The position numbers were made by a program, and so were the translations under genes. This document shows, piece after piece, positions 33,677 through 42,700 of a stretch of 64,000 nt of DNA. The DNA is from Paraburkholderia piptadeniae (lineage in GTDB: Bacteria > Pseudomonadota > Gammaproteobacteria > Burkholderiales > Burkholderiaceae), in the NCBI RefSeq assembly GCF_900007165.1, contig NZ_CYGY02000007.1, positions 1 through 64,000 of the forward strand, written 5' to 3'. Each line of letters starts with the position of its first letter. The stretch's first letter is position 1. Below the pieces are notes generated by a model. That model did no database searches, was not told the DNA's origin, and saw nothing but the letters and a program-made list of their open reading frames with translations.

Positions 33677-35212
33677 TCAATCTGTGCATTGCGCGCGTGC
33701 GGTCGCGTGCGCTTCACCGTGTTGCGGACGGTTGGCCGCCGCGCCGAAGATCAGAAAGCTCGCAGCCGCGAGTATCCACACGCCCACGCCTCCATACAGC
33801 ATCACCCAGCCGAAGCCGTGCACGAGCGCGTCGTGCGCGGTCTTCTGATCGAGCGCGACACCGTGGCCTGCCGCAATCGCAACGCTCGACGCATGAATCT
33901 GCGCGGCGTCGAGCGCACCCGAAAGCGCGTGGGACAGCGATGCATCGACACCCGCCACCAATACGAACCCCATCAATGCGATGTTGATCGCGAGCGCGAT
34001 CATGCGCGCGCTCATGTCGATGCCCGAGGCCATGCCGGCGCGCGCGCTCGGCACGGCGCCCGTCGTCGTGTTCGTCACCGTCGTGTTGGTAAGGCCCAGT
34101 CCGACGCCCGCTACGACGCAACCAGGCAGCATCGTGATCCAGCTCGCGTGTTCAGCGATGCCGCCGATGCGCATCAGAAAGAAGCCCACGCCGATCGTGA
34201 ACAGTCCGCCTGGAATGACATAGATGGGGCGATAGCGGTAAGCGAGGCGTTCCGCGACGGGCGGCACCACCAGCGTCGGCAGCGTATAGGCGAGCAGCGC
34301 GAGTCCCGCGCGAAGATCGTCGTAGCCGAGCGCGTTGTGGAAGTACACGGGCAGATAGATCATGAAAGGCCAGAAGCTGAAATTCATCGCGGCTGAACCG
34401 ATCAGCGCGCCCGAGAACTCGCGAATGCGAAAGACGGAGAAGTCGAACATCGGATGCGCGCTCAAGTTCTCGGCGACGAAGAACGCGATCAGGCAGAGCG
34501 CGCTCATCGCGACAATGCCGAGCGCACGCAGGCTCGTGAAGCCGAGGTCCGCGCCCTGCGTGATATAGAAAGCCAGGCCGAACACGGCGAGCGACAACGT
34601 CGCGGCGCCCCATGCATCGAGCTTTTGCGCATGCGGATCAAGCGATTCGCTGACGCCGCTCGCCGCGAGTGCGATCGTGGCGAGCGCCAGTGGCGCGTGA
34701 ACCAGAAAGACCCATTGCCAGCCGACGAGCGCGGCCGTCGCGCTGCCGATGATCGGCCCGAATCCCAGTCCGATTCCGAAGATGATGCCCCACGCAGCAA
34801 ATGCATTGACGCGCTCGCGCCCCTGCTGGAACTGATGCGAAAGCACAGCCACCTGGCAGATGAGCATGGCGCCGCCGCTTGCGCCTTGCAGGAAGCGCCC
34901 CGCAATCAGGACGGCCATGTTCGAGGCAAGCCCGCATAACAACGACGTAACGCCGAACAGCGCGATGCTGACGATGAATACGCGCTTGCGGCCGAAGCGA
35001 TCCGCGAGCGTGCCCGTCGCCATCAAGACGGTCGTGCACGCGATCGTGTACGCGTTCATGACCCATTGGATGTCCTTGAAGTCACCGCGCAATAGATGTT
35101 CGAGCGTCGGCAGGATCGCGGGGACACTGGAAATCTCAAGACCGAACATCAATGACGAAAGGCAGGCAGCAAGCAGCGCAAGCGTGTTCTTGCGAAAGCG
35201 GAGATACGGCAT
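33677..35212 (-). CDS. MFS drug-efflux-type transporter (DHA2-like, 14 TM)
   Basis: A 511-residue inner-membrane transporter. After MPYLRFRKNTLALLAACLSS come motif A GTLADRFGRKRVF (about 67-79), motif C GFGPIIGSATAALVGWQWVFL, and about 14 hydrophobic segments. This is the EmrB/QacA type that exports drugs or metabolites by proton antiport. It is divergent from a LysR regulator with 111 bp between them, a usual pairing for inducible efflux. The substrate is unknown. The C-terminal tail (GAAANRPQHGEAHATARAQ) is soluble. Confidence 0.88.
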   Translation of the reverse strand: MPYLRFRKNTLALLAACLSSLMFGLEISSVPAILPTLEHLLRGDFKDIQWVMNAYTIACTTVLMATGTLADRFGRKRVFIVSIALFGVTSLLCGLASNMAVLIAGRFLQGASGGAMLICQVAVLSHQFQQGRERVNAFAAWGIIFGIGLGFGPIIGSATAALVGWQWVFLVHAPLALATIALAASGVSESLDPHAQKLDAWGAATLSLAVFGLAFYITQGADLGFTSLRALGIVAMSALCLIAFFVAENLSAHPMFDFSVFRIREFSGALIGSAAMNFSFWPFMIYLPVYFHNALGYDDLRAGLALLAYTLPTLVVPPVAERLAYRYRPIYVIPGGLFTIGVGFFLMRIGGIAEHASWITMLPGCVVAGVGLGLTNTTVTNTTTGAVPSARAGMASGIDMSARMIALAINIALMGFVLVAGVDASLSHALSGALDAAQIHASSVAIAAGHGVALDQKTAHDALVHGFGWVMLYGGVGVWILAAASFLIFGAAANRPQHGEAHATARAQCTD

Positions 35213-35323
35213 GACGTGAACCCGATGCTGTGAATGAACGGTTAATATATCGGGAACTTCAGTCCCTATTGGTGAGCTATTTTCCGATGAATGAGTCCAT
35301 CATGGAACCAATGAGGTGGCGTG

Positions 35324-36229
35324 ATGACTGACCGGCTCGATGGCGTCGCAGCCTTTGTGCAGGTCGTCGAGGCGGGCAGTTTCGCGCTGGCGGCCGAACG
35401 GCTGAACCTCACTCGCTCGGCCGTCGGCAAGGTGATTGCGCGGCTGGAAATGCGGCTTGGCGCGCGACTGATTCATCGCACGACGCGCAGCCAGAGCCTC
35501 ACCGAAGACGGCCAGGCATACTACGAGCGCTGCGTGCGCGCGCTCGCGGAGCTCGAGGCCGCCGAGGCCGAGCTCGAAGGCGGCCGTCGCGCGCCGCGTG
35601 GTCGGCTGCGCGTCAGTCTGCCGCTCGCGTTCGGCCAACTGTGCGTCGCACCTGTTTTAATGAATCTCGCGCGCCGACATCCGAAGTTGCAGATCGACAT
35701 GTCGTTCAGCGATCGCATGGTCGACCTCGTCGAAGAAGGCTTCGATCTCGCCGTGCGAATCGGTGAACTGCGCGACAGTGCGAGTCTCGCGGCACGGCGC
35801 CTCGGCGTGCAGTACACGAGCATCGGCGCAGCGCCGTCGTATCTCGTCGAGCACGGCATGCCCTTTTCGTTCGACGATATGGATGGACGCGATGGCGTCG
35901 TCTATGCGCGCGCCGGCGCGCTGGTACCGTGGGATCTGCGTGACGACTCGGGTCAGGTGAAGCGCGTGAAGATTCGCCCGCAGTTGAGCATGGACGACGT
36001 GCAGGCGATCGCGTCCGCGGCCGTTGCAGGCTTCGGGCTTGCACGCCTTCCGTCCTGGCTGCTCGCGCGATACGCGAAGACGGGGGAACTGGTGCTGGTC
36101 AAGGGACGTTGCAGCCTGCCGCCACAAGAGATAAACGTCGTTTGGCCGCGAACCCGCTATATGCCCTCTAAAACGCGTTGTGCGATCGATGCACTCGTCG
36201 AGGACATTCCGGCGATGATCGACGAATGA
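35324..36229 (+). CDS. LysR-family transcriptional regulator
   Basis: A 301-residue regulator. The winged helix-turn-helix covers residues 1-60 (DGVAAFVQVVEAGSFALAAE, LTRSAVGKVIARLEMRLGARL) and the effector domain starts near 92 (GRLRVSLPLAFGQLCVAPVL, then DLAVRIGEL), as in the PcaQ/DmlR-like group. GAGGTGG precedes the ATG at 35324. It is divergent from the MFS exporter gene and likely controls it and itself in response to an unknown ligand. A strong hairpin terminator follows at 36231-36267. Confidence 0.9.
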   Translation: MTDRLDGVAAFVQVVEAGSFALAAERLNLTRSAVGKVIARLEMRLGARLIHRTTRSQSLTEDGQAYYERCVRALAELEAAEAELEGGRRAPRGRLRVSLPLAFGQLCVAPVLMNLARRHPKLQIDMSFSDRMVDLVEEGFDLAVRIGELRDSASLAARRLGVQYTSIGAAPSYLVEHGMPFSFDDMDGRDGVVYARAGALVPWDLRDDSGQVKRVKIRPQLSMDDVQAIASAAVAGFGLARLPSWLLARYAKTGELVLVKGRCSLPPQEINVVWPRTRYMPSKTRCAIDALVEDIPAMIDE

Positions 36230-36230
36230 A

Positions 36231-36267
36231 CGCGGCCGCTTCGCGTATGCGTTGCGAAGCGGCCGCG
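36231..36267 (+). terminator. Strong hairpin after the LysR gene
   Basis: A 14-bp perfect stem (arms 36231-36244 and 36254-36267, core GCGGCCGCTTCGC) with a 9-nt loop begins 2 bp after the LysR stop. CTGTTTGCT follows. It serves as a terminator for the LysR gene and may also act on the convergent small gene. Confidence 0.7.
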
Positions 36268-36322
36268 CTGTTTGCTACAGCGTTTCGAAAGACTGGAAGT
36301 CTGAACGCGCAGCCAGTGCCCG

Positions 36323-36520
36323 TCACTCTTTTCGCGAGATGGCCTGCAACAGGGAATCGCCGTGGACGGTCAGGCGCGGACGCCGAACGCCGCCCGCCAT
36401 CTCTTCGAGTGCGACAAGCTGTTGTTCAAGCAGTTGATCCAGTTCCGCACGGTCAAGGTCGATCTGGTCGGGCGCTGACTTCACCAGCATCAACGTGGCG
36501 AACTCATGAGGACTCAGCAT
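36323..36520 (-). CDS. Small conserved hypothetical protein
   Basis: A 65-residue protein, MLSPHEFATLMLVKSAPDQID at the start, then a helical, Leu/Glu-rich middle (LDQLLEQQLVALEEMAG). It has no membrane helix or signal peptide. CGGAGACACGAC before the ATG is a good ribosome site, and the composition is protein-like, so I take it as real. Its size and helix content recall small regulators or adaptor proteins, but no function can be assigned. Confidence 0.65.
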   Translation of the reverse strand: MLSPHEFATLMLVKSAPDQIDLDRAELDQLLEQQLVALEEMAGGVRRPRLTVHGDSLLQAISRKE

Positions 36521-36687
36521 GTCGTGTCTCCGTCATATCGGTTAGTTTTTTTGCCGCGATAGTGCCTTGCCGTCAGGCGAAAACGCTCTTTGACCTCGCC
36601 TCTAGCCTTCGCTTTTTGCCTTCTATGTCAATTCCGATCTTTGCGAATCGATCTGCACGCGAGTCACGCGCCACGTCGTGAAGACGA

Positions 36688-36969
36688 CTAGCTCATTGCC
36701 TGCGGAGGCAATGGGTACGATGCGACGAACAGTGCCGCGTCACGCCGGCCGCGCGCAATCAGCTTGTTGGCCAGACTGCCGCGGAATTCCGCAAAACGGC
36801 CGGGGCCGTGAATTTGCAGGAAACAGTGCACCGTCTCTTCCACCTGATCGCGCAAGCTCGCCTCGGTCTCACAGCTTGCGATGCAAGAGGCGCCTCGTGA
36901 CAGTTCCAGCTGAAAATCGATTTCACACTGCCTGTCGAGAAGCCGCTTGCTCATAGTGCCATTCGACAT
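36688..36969 (-). CDS. Small conserved hypothetical protein
   Basis: A 93-residue protein starting MSNGTMSKRLLDRQCEIDFQ. It has a helical section (EASLRDQVEETVHCFLQIH) and a basic stretch (RGSLANKLIARGRRDAALF). Three cysteines lie in ASCIASCE and the N terminus. GAGGC precedes the ATG at 36969; the frame extends upstream to 37059 without a better site. No family is recognised and no operon partner is clear. Confidence 0.6.
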   Translation of the reverse strand: MSNGTMSKRLLDRQCEIDFQLELSRGASCIASCETEASLRDQVEETVHCFLQIHGPGRFAEFRGSLANKLIARGRRDAALFVASYPLPPQAMS

Positions 36970-37082
36970 TTTTTGCCTCGGCGCGCTGTCATCGGGGACA
37001 TCTGATTTTATGTGGCCCCGGATATAAATGTTAAGTGCTCGCGCCTGTCCGTATCTCATACTTTACGGACACGCCAGTACGC

Positions 37083-37214
37083 TCAAGCCTTCGATGACCG
37101 GGGGTCGCTGCGATCAATCTCTTCCCCATCCGTGAGAAGCTTCAGCGCAATTGCTTCCGCTGCTTTGGATAACGATGTACTTTTTACTGATTTCGAATGC
37201 GGGACCGTTATCAA
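37083..37214 (-). CDS. Possible 43-residue ORF
   Basis: A short frame, starting at TTG 37214, codes for a helical, protein-like sequence (SLSKAAEAIALKLLTDGEEI, then DRSDPRSSKA). It lacks a good ribosome site and an ATG, so it is tentative. A second frame beginning at the ATG 37239, with AGAGG upstream, overlaps it but looks less natural. Confidence 0.25.
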   Translation of the reverse strand: MITVPHSKSVKSTSLSKAAEAIALKLLTDGEEIDRSDPRSSKA

Positions 37215-37373
37215 AAGGTCCGTTGTCGTTGTTCATTAGCAACCTCTGCTCGCTTGCATCATGTACATAAAACGGTATATATAGTTTTTAACAGCTTCTG
37301 ATAAACAGGCAGCACGACGTCCATTTCGACCTGTCTGTATTCGTCGCAGAGCTTTAAAGCAAAGGAGTTCGCC

Positions 37374-38081
37374 ATGCCCGACAAGCATCTTTCCAGTCAG
37401 TTCGACGCTGCGCTCGACATGCTTTCGACTGATCTCCTGAAGATGGGCGGCCTTGTCGAACGGCAAATTGCTCGCTGCCTCGAACTGCTGAACACATACG
37501 ATCCCGCGCTGGTTATCGAGGTTCGCGAGAGCGAGCGACAGGTGAACGCGCTCGAACTCGACATTGACGAAGAAATCCATCGCGTCATTGCCCGTCGACA
37601 ACCCGCCGCGCGCGACCTGCGCCTGCTGATGGCGATGTCGAAATGCGTCACGAACCTGGAGCGCATTGGCGATGAAGCGCGCAAGATCGCAAAGCGCGCG
37701 CGCCGCATCGACGAAACGGGCGCCGCGCCTGCGGCCCGCGTCATCGGACTCGAAAAATGCGGTGCAATGGCCGCGTCCGTCCTGCATCAGGCACTCGATG
37801 CCTTCGCGCGTATGGATGCCGTCGCCGCCGCGCAGGTCGTTCGCGACGACAGGGCCGTCGACGAAATATTCCGCGATCTTGTCCGCACGCTCGTTACGCG
37901 GATGCAGGAAGCGCCCGGGACGATTTCAGTCGCGCTGGATTATCTGTTCATCGCCAAAGCGTTCGAACGCATAGGCGACCATGCGAAAAATATCGCTGAA
38001 TTCATCGTCTATGCAGTTCGGGGCCGCGATGTGCGTCACGTCCCGCTGAGAGAACTCGAACGCGAGGCGTCTGAGACTTGA
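37374..38081 (+). CDS. phoU: PhoU-family phosphate signalling protein, orphan
   Basis: A 235-residue PhoU with two three-helix halves. The metal-binding signatures are present in each: ALELDIDEEIHRVIARRQPAARDLR, LERIGDEARKIAKRA (first), and VDEIFRDLVRTLV, AFERIGDHAKNIAEFIVY (second). PhoU links the Pst phosphate importer to the PhoR kinase and represses the Pho regulon. No pst or phoBR genes are nearby, so this is probably a second PhoU copy with a separate role. AAGGAG lies before the ATG at 37374. Confidence 0.92.
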   Translation: MPDKHLSSQFDAALDMLSTDLLKMGGLVERQIARCLELLNTYDPALVIEVRESERQVNALELDIDEEIHRVIARRQPAARDLRLLMAMSKCVTNLERIGDEARKIAKRARRIDETGAAPAARVIGLEKCGAMAASVLHQALDAFARMDAVAAAQVVRDDRAVDEIFRDLVRTLVTRMQEAPGTISVALDYLFIAKAFERIGDHAKNIAEFIVYAVRGRDVRHVPLRELEREASET

Positions 38082-38397
38082 GGCAGTGGCTTATGCAGCG
38101 ATGCAGCATTCACTCTGTCTATAGGCCGCGCTCATGCGGCATTTCGATTGCTATGTCGGGAGTCTGAACATCCGATCGCGGTGCCGACGCAAGTGCGCGA
38201 ACGGTTTCATCGAAATTCCTTCGGAACGTCACTGTCCCGATTGAAATGAGATCCCGAAATTGGCTGTCTCATTGGGAATCTTCACGCGCAACCGTAGGCG
38301 CGCAGACATTGATTTTGCTTTTCGCTCGGCACCCGTTTTTCGGGTCCTCATCGGGCCCTATGCTTTCAATCGGACGAACAGAGCACGGATAGTCGCC
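38082..38397 (+). other. Intergenic region after phoU
   Basis: No gene, clear terminator or repeat is seen in these 316 bp. Confidence 0.4.
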
Positions 38398-39024
38398 ATG
38401 GATACACGCGAGGCATTCGATGCATCGCTGCGACTGGTCAATTTCACGTTTGACGCGATGAAGGTCACATGCGATACATTCGGCAAGGACTCGGTCGAGT
38501 TTGCGCGAGCGCGGGAACGCTACCGCATTGCGCTGCTCAAGTTGCAGGCCGACCACGTCTCGCTCGTTGCGGACGGAGCGCGGGCCCGGCTCCAGAATAT
38601 CGGCGACGGACGGCGCCTGCTCGTGCTTCGCGACCCGCCCGAACCGATTGCAGAATCCATTTTCGTTCTCTCTCTGGTCCGAGGATTTGTATCGACTTGT
38701 GAAGCGTGTGGCAACGCGGCACGAGCGGCGGGTGCGAGCCGCCCGCAACTGGCCTTCCTTGACGGAAACTGTCACATCGCGTCCAAGGTAAGGGCAATCG
38801 AGCAAGTCAAAAAGCACAGCCCGCAGTGCGTCACCGCGGTCCTGTCGACAACGCCCTCGCCTTTTGAAGGATGGCCTGGCGTCGATGCCATCATCGACAG
38901 CCCAGCGTCGGCGAAACATATATTGGAGCGTCTCTGCCGGCTGGTTGAACCGTCGGGATATGCGACCCCGCTGTGCAAGCACAATGCATCGGCCAATCAG
39001 GACAACCGGCTCGAGGCAGGCTAA
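38398..39024 (+). CDS. Hypothetical protein
   Basis: A 208-residue soluble protein with MDTREAFDASLRLVNFTFDA at the start. A helical first third (VEFARARERYRIALLKLQADHVSLVA) resembles the phasin-like small helical domain found at the N terminus of several Burkholderia proteins; this is only a resemblance. The second half alternates strands and helices (QLAFLDGNCHIASKVRAIEQV, VTAVLSTTPSPFEGWPGVDAII), reminiscent of a receiver-like fold but without the acceptor motif. The start at 38398 is favoured by composition; the frame is open from 38260. Confidence 0.55.
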   Translation: MDTREAFDASLRLVNFTFDAMKVTCDTFGKDSVEFARARERYRIALLKLQADHVSLVADGARARLQNIGDGRRLLVLRDPPEPIAESIFVLSLVRGFVSTCEACGNAARAAGASRPQLAFLDGNCHIASKVRAIEQVKKHSPQCVTAVLSTTPSPFEGWPGVDAIIDSPASAKHILERLCRLVEPSGYATPLCKHNASANQDNRLEAG

Positions 39025-39108
39025 GGCTTATCCGGCTGTCACCGTTGCACCCGCTCGCGCTTCGAAGCGCAGGACGCGGACAGCATGCGTGTCGATCGAC
39101 AGCTCAGC

Positions 39109-39888
39109 TCACTTCCACCCTTCGAGCCTGAGCGTCGCCCGTATCAACCGCTGTTCTTCCTGTTCGATCTCTTGCAGGCTTTCGCGCACGCCGTTGATGT
39201 GATCCGCAGCTGCCCGATACGCCTGCTCGGGCAACTTGCCCGTCACCGCGTTGTAGAGACGCGCATGCTGCCGGTCGATGCGCTTGCGATGCGGCTGCCG
39301 GTGATAAAGATTGTTCACCGACGCGAACACCGAACTCAGCAGCAGCTCCGTCAACGACCGCAACGTGTGCACGAGCACCGGGTTGTGCGAAGCCTCGCAG
39401 ATCGCGAGATGAAACGCGTGATCGAGGCGCGCATGTGTCGCCGGGTCGGTCTCGGCGTCGTGCGCGGCGAGCATTTCTTCATAGCGCCGCGTGATCATCA
39501 TGTAGTCGGCGGGCGTGCCGCGCAATGCGGCGAGCCGCGCCGATTCCGCCTCCAGCATGCCGCGCACTTCGAACAGATCGAAGAGCGTGCGCGGTTGCGA
39601 CGCGAGCAGATGCATCAGCGGCGATTGCGGCGGCTGCGCAGTCAGATTCGCGACGAACGAGCCCTTGCCGTGCGCCGTTTCGATGATGCCGCGCGCGCGC
39701 AGCAGCTTGAGCCCTTCGCGCAGTGCGGTTCTCGATACGCCGAGCTTGTCCGTCAGCCGCCGCTCGGATGGCAGCGCCTGCCCCGACCTCAGTACGCCGT
39801 CCACGATCAGGCGTTCGATGCGCTCGGCGACCACATCGGCAATCTTGCGATCGGGCTCGTTGACGTCGTTTTCCGTGCTTGAAATCAC
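39109..39888 (-). CDS. GntR/FadR-family regulator of the glc operon
   Basis: A 259-residue regulator when started at GTG 39888. The winged helix has KIADVVAERIERLIVDGVLRSG, LPSERRLTDKLGVSRTALREGLKLL and GIIETAHGKGSFVA. The FCD effector domain follows, with LFEVRGMLEAESARLAALRG and a metal site (DHAFHLAI, later HARLYNAV and AADHINGVRESL). This is the GlcC/LldR subgroup, which senses glycolate or lactate. It is divergent from glcDEF, and two matching operators lie in the intergenic region, the nearer one touching the GTG. An ATG at 39975 is in frame but would place that operator inside the gene. Confidence 0.87.
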   Translation of the reverse strand: MISSTENDVNEPDRKIADVVAERIERLIVDGVLRSGQALPSERRLTDKLGVSRTALREGLKLLRARGIIETAHGKGSFVANLTAQPPQSPLMHLLASQPRTLFDLFEVRGMLEAESARLAALRGTPADYMMITRRYEEMLAAHDAETDPATHARLDHAFHLAICEASHNPVLVHTLRSLTELLLSSVFASVNNLYHRQPHRKRIDRQHARLYNAVTGKLPEQAYRAAADHINGVRESLQEIEQEEQRLIRATLRLEGWK

Positions 39889-39899
39889 TGGTATGACCA
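39889..39899. promoter_or_regulatory. GntR operator, promoter-proximal to regulator
   Basis: TGGTATGACCA fits TNGTNNNACNA, the FadR-subfamily operator, and matches the second site at 39998-40008 in 10 of 11 positions. It abuts the assumed GTG start of the regulator gene. Confidence 0.75.
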
Positions 39900-39997
39900 C
39901 TTGGTAAGCGAGTTTCGCGTGTCCGCCATGATACCGCCGATTCCGTCCTGATGCCGGTTTGCGCGGCTTCAACACGGTATCATCGCAGCGAAAAAAC

Positions 39998-40008
39998 TGG
40001 TACGACCA
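39998..40008. promoter_or_regulatory. GntR operator upstream of glcD
   Basis: TGGTACGACCA fits TNGTNNNACNA and lies 104 bp before the glcD start. Site centres are 109 bp apart, so looping between the two is possible. Confidence 0.75.
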
Positions 40009-40111
40009 CTCGCAGCGTCCATCGACAGCGGAAGACGAAACGGGAACAATCAGCGGCTACATGGATAAGCGGCGCGTGGAAAGCCAGTCCCCGCGCTCAT
40101 GGAGACACCCG

Positions 40112-41611
40112 ATGAGCTACGCCTACGACGAACGGATCGACGGCACGCTTGCCTCGCATGACAAGGCCACGCTGGTTGCCGAGCTTCAACGCCTCGCGCC
40201 CGGTATGCAGCTGCTGCACGACAAGGAAGACCTGCGCCCGTTCGAATGCGACGGCCTCTCTGCCTATCGCACCACACCGATGATGGTCGCGCTGCCCGAC
40301 TCGATCGAGCAGGTGCAGGCGCTGTTGAAATTCGCCGCCGCGCGCAAGGTGCCCGTCGTCGCGCGCGGCGCGGGCACAGGTCTGTCGGGCGGCGCGCTGC
40401 CGCTCGAAAAAGGCATCCTGCTCGTGATGGCGCGCTTCAATCGCATCCTGCATATCGATCCCGAAGCATCGATCGCGCGCGTGCAGCCCGGCGTGCGCAA
40501 TCTCGCGATCTCGCAGGCGGCCGCGATTCACGGCCTCTACTACGCGCCCGATCCGTCGTCGCAGATCGCCTGCTCGATCGGCGGCAATGTCGCCGAGAAC
40601 GCGGGCGGCGTGCATTGCCTGAAATACGGCCTGACAGTGCACAACATCCTGAAGCTCGAAGTGCTGACCATCGACGGCGAGCGCCTGATGATCGGCTCCG
40701 AAGCCCTCGACTCGCCCGGCTTCGATCTGCTCGCATTGTTGACGGGCTCCGAAGGCATGCTCGGCATCGTCACGGAAGTCACAGTGAAGCTGTTGACCAA
40801 GCCGCAGAGCGCGAAGGTGCTGCTCGCGAGCTTCGACGATGTGGAGAAAGCAGGCGACGCCGTCGCGCAGATCATCGGCGCGGGCGTGATTCCAGGCGGC
40901 CTCGAAATGATGGACAACCTCGCGATTCGCGCCGCCGAAGACTTCATTCACGCGGACTATCCCGTCGACGCCGAAGCGATCTTGCTGTGCGAACTGGATG
41001 GCGCGGAATCCGACGTGCAGGAAGACTGCGACCGCGTCGGCGCGCTGCTGCGCGAAGCGGGCGCAACCGACATCCGCATCGCGAAGGACGAAGCCGAGCG
41101 TCAGCGCTTCTGGGCGGGCCGCAAGAACGCGTTCCCCGCTGTGGGCCGCATCTCGCCCGACTACTACTGCATGGACGGCACGATCCCACGCCGCGAGCTG
41201 GCGCGCGTGCTGCGCGGCATCGCGGAACTGTCGAACGAATACGGTCTGCGCGTCGCGAACGTATTTCATGCGGGCGACGGCAACATGCATCCACTGATCC
41301 TGTTCGATGCGAACGCACCCGGCGAAATGGAGCGCGCCGAGACGCTCGGCGCGAAGATTCTCGAACTGTGCGTCGAAGTGGGCGGCAGCATCACGGGCGA
41401 ACACGGCGTCGGACGCGAAAAGATCAATCAGATGTGCGTGCAGTTCAGCAGCGAAGAGCTCACGCTGTTTCATTCGCTGAAAGCCGCGTTCGATCCCGAC
41501 GGCCTGCTCAATCCCGGCAAGAACATTCCGACGCTGCATCGCTGCGCCGAATTCGGCGCGATGCACATTCATCACGGCAAGCTGCCGTTTCCCGAGCTGG
41601 AGCGCTTCTGA
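40112..41611 (+). CDS. glcD: Glycolate oxidase subunit GlcD
   Basis: A 499-residue FAD enzyme, the same length as Escherichia coli GlcD. The PCMH-type FAD site includes PVVARGAGTGLSGGALPLEKG and DPSSQIACSIGGNVAENAGGVHCLKYG. The C-terminal half has NVFHAGDGNMHPLILFD and SITGEHGVGREK, the hydroxyacid oxidase/dehydrogenase marks. It oxidises glycolate to glyoxylate, with GlcE and GlcF passing electrons to the membrane. GGAGACACCCG precedes the ATG at 40112; an upstream ATG at 39959 falls before the operator. GlcE starts within its stop codon. Confidence 0.95.
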   Translation: MSYAYDERIDGTLASHDKATLVAELQRLAPGMQLLHDKEDLRPFECDGLSAYRTTPMMVALPDSIEQVQALLKFAAARKVPVVARGAGTGLSGGALPLEKGILLVMARFNRILHIDPEASIARVQPGVRNLAISQAAAIHGLYYAPDPSSQIACSIGGNVAENAGGVHCLKYGLTVHNILKLEVLTIDGERLMIGSEALDSPGFDLLALLTGSEGMLGIVTEVTVKLLTKPQSAKVLLASFDDVEKAGDAVAQIIGAGVIPGGLEMMDNLAIRAAEDFIHADYPVDAEAILLCELDGAESDVQEDCDRVGALLREAGATDIRIAKDEAERQRFWAGRKNAFPAVGRISPDYYCMDGTIPRRELARVLRGIAELSNEYGLRVANVFHAGDGNMHPLILFDANAPGEMERAETLGAKILELCVEVGGSITGEHGVGREKINQMCVQFSSEELTLFHSLKAAFDPDGLLNPGKNIPTLHRCAEFGAMHIHHGKLPFPELERF

Positions 41612-42687
41612 TGCGACGCGAATTCGATTCAACCGACGACAGCGCGCGCCTCATCGCACAAGTCCAGCGCGCAATCGCGGAGCACACGCCGTTGCGCATT
41701 CGCGGCAGCGACAGCAAGCGTTTTCTCGGGCGCGACGTGCAAGGCGAGGAACTCGACACGCGCACGCATCGCGGCATCGTCGCGTATGACCCGACGGAAC
41801 TCGTGATCACGGCGCGCGCGGGCACGCCGCTCACTGAACTGAACACCGTGCTCGACGACGCGAACCAGATGCTGCCGTGCGAGCCGCCGCTCTTCAACGG
41901 CACGGGAACGATAGGCGGCACGGTTGCAAGCGGCCTGTCGGGGCCGCGTCGTCCGTGGGCGGGCTCGATGCGCGACTTCGTGCTCGGCTGCCGCGTGATC
42001 ACGGGCGATGGAGACCATCTGCGCTTCGGCGGCCAGGTGATGAAGAACGTCGCGGGCTACGACATGTCGCGTCTGCTCGCGGGCAGTTTCGGTTCGCTCG
42101 GCGTGCTGACGGAAGTGTCGCTGAAGGTGCTGCCGAAGCCGCGCGAGCGCCGCACCTTCGCGCTCACGCTCGGCGCGCAGGAAGCATTGAGCGAGCTGTC
42201 GGCATGGCGCAAGGCCGCTCTGCCCGTGACGGGCGCGTGCTATTTCGACGGCAGGCTGCATGTGCGGCTCGAAGGCGGCAGCGGATCGGTGAAGTCGGCG
42301 GTGGACCGGATCGGCGGCGAAGAAATCGACTGCGCGTTCTGGGATGCGCTGCGCGATCATCGTCTGCCGTTTTTCGACGACCATATCGACACGAGGCCGC
42401 TGTGGCGTCTGTCGCTGCCGAACGCGACGCCGTTGATGCCGCTGCCCGGCGATGTGCTGATCGACTGGGCGGGCGCGCAGCGCTGGCTCAGAAGCGACGC
42501 GACAGCCGCCGACATTCGCCAGCTTGCGCACGCGGCAGGCGGACACGCGACGTGCTTCACGCCGTCGCCGGAGCGCGAGCCGTTTCATCCGCTCGCCGCG
42601 CCGCTGCTGCGCTATCAGCATCAACTGAAACGCCGCCTTGATCCGAGCGGCGTGTTGAACCCCGGCCGCCTGTACGCCGATCTCTGA
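41611..42687 (+). CDS. glcE: Glycolate oxidase subunit GlcE
   Basis: A 358-residue FAD-binding subunit. It resembles a shortened GlcD: LRIRGSDSKRFLGRD, GTIGGTVASGLSGPRRPWAGS, VLGCRVITGDGDHLRFGGQVMKNVAGYD, and a C-terminal LKRRLDPSGVLNPGRLY. The start overlaps the glcD stop (TGATG at 41609). A long frame continuous with it runs back through glcD to 40246, but that part is an out-of-frame shadow. It forms the GlcDEF complex with its neighbours. Confidence 0.94.
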   Translation: MRREFDSTDDSARLIAQVQRAIAEHTPLRIRGSDSKRFLGRDVQGEELDTRTHRGIVAYDPTELVITARAGTPLTELNTVLDDANQMLPCEPPLFNGTGTIGGTVASGLSGPRRPWAGSMRDFVLGCRVITGDGDHLRFGGQVMKNVAGYDMSRLLAGSFGSLGVLTEVSLKVLPKPRERRTFALTLGAQEALSELSAWRKAALPVTGACYFDGRLHVRLEGGSGSVKSAVDRIGGEEIDCAFWDALRDHRLPFFDDHIDTRPLWRLSLPNATPLMPLPGDVLIDWAGAQRWLRSDATAADIRQLAHAAGGHATCFTPSPEREPFHPLAAPLLRYQHQLKRRLDPSGVLNPGRLYADL

Positions 42688-42700
42688 AGCGAGCGCACTC

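Noticed and set aside
40246..41610. Forward open frame running through glcD into glcE, which would give an 813-residue protein
   Set aside because: Only the part from 41611 is real GlcE. The first 455 codons are an Arg-rich shadow of glcD in another frame.
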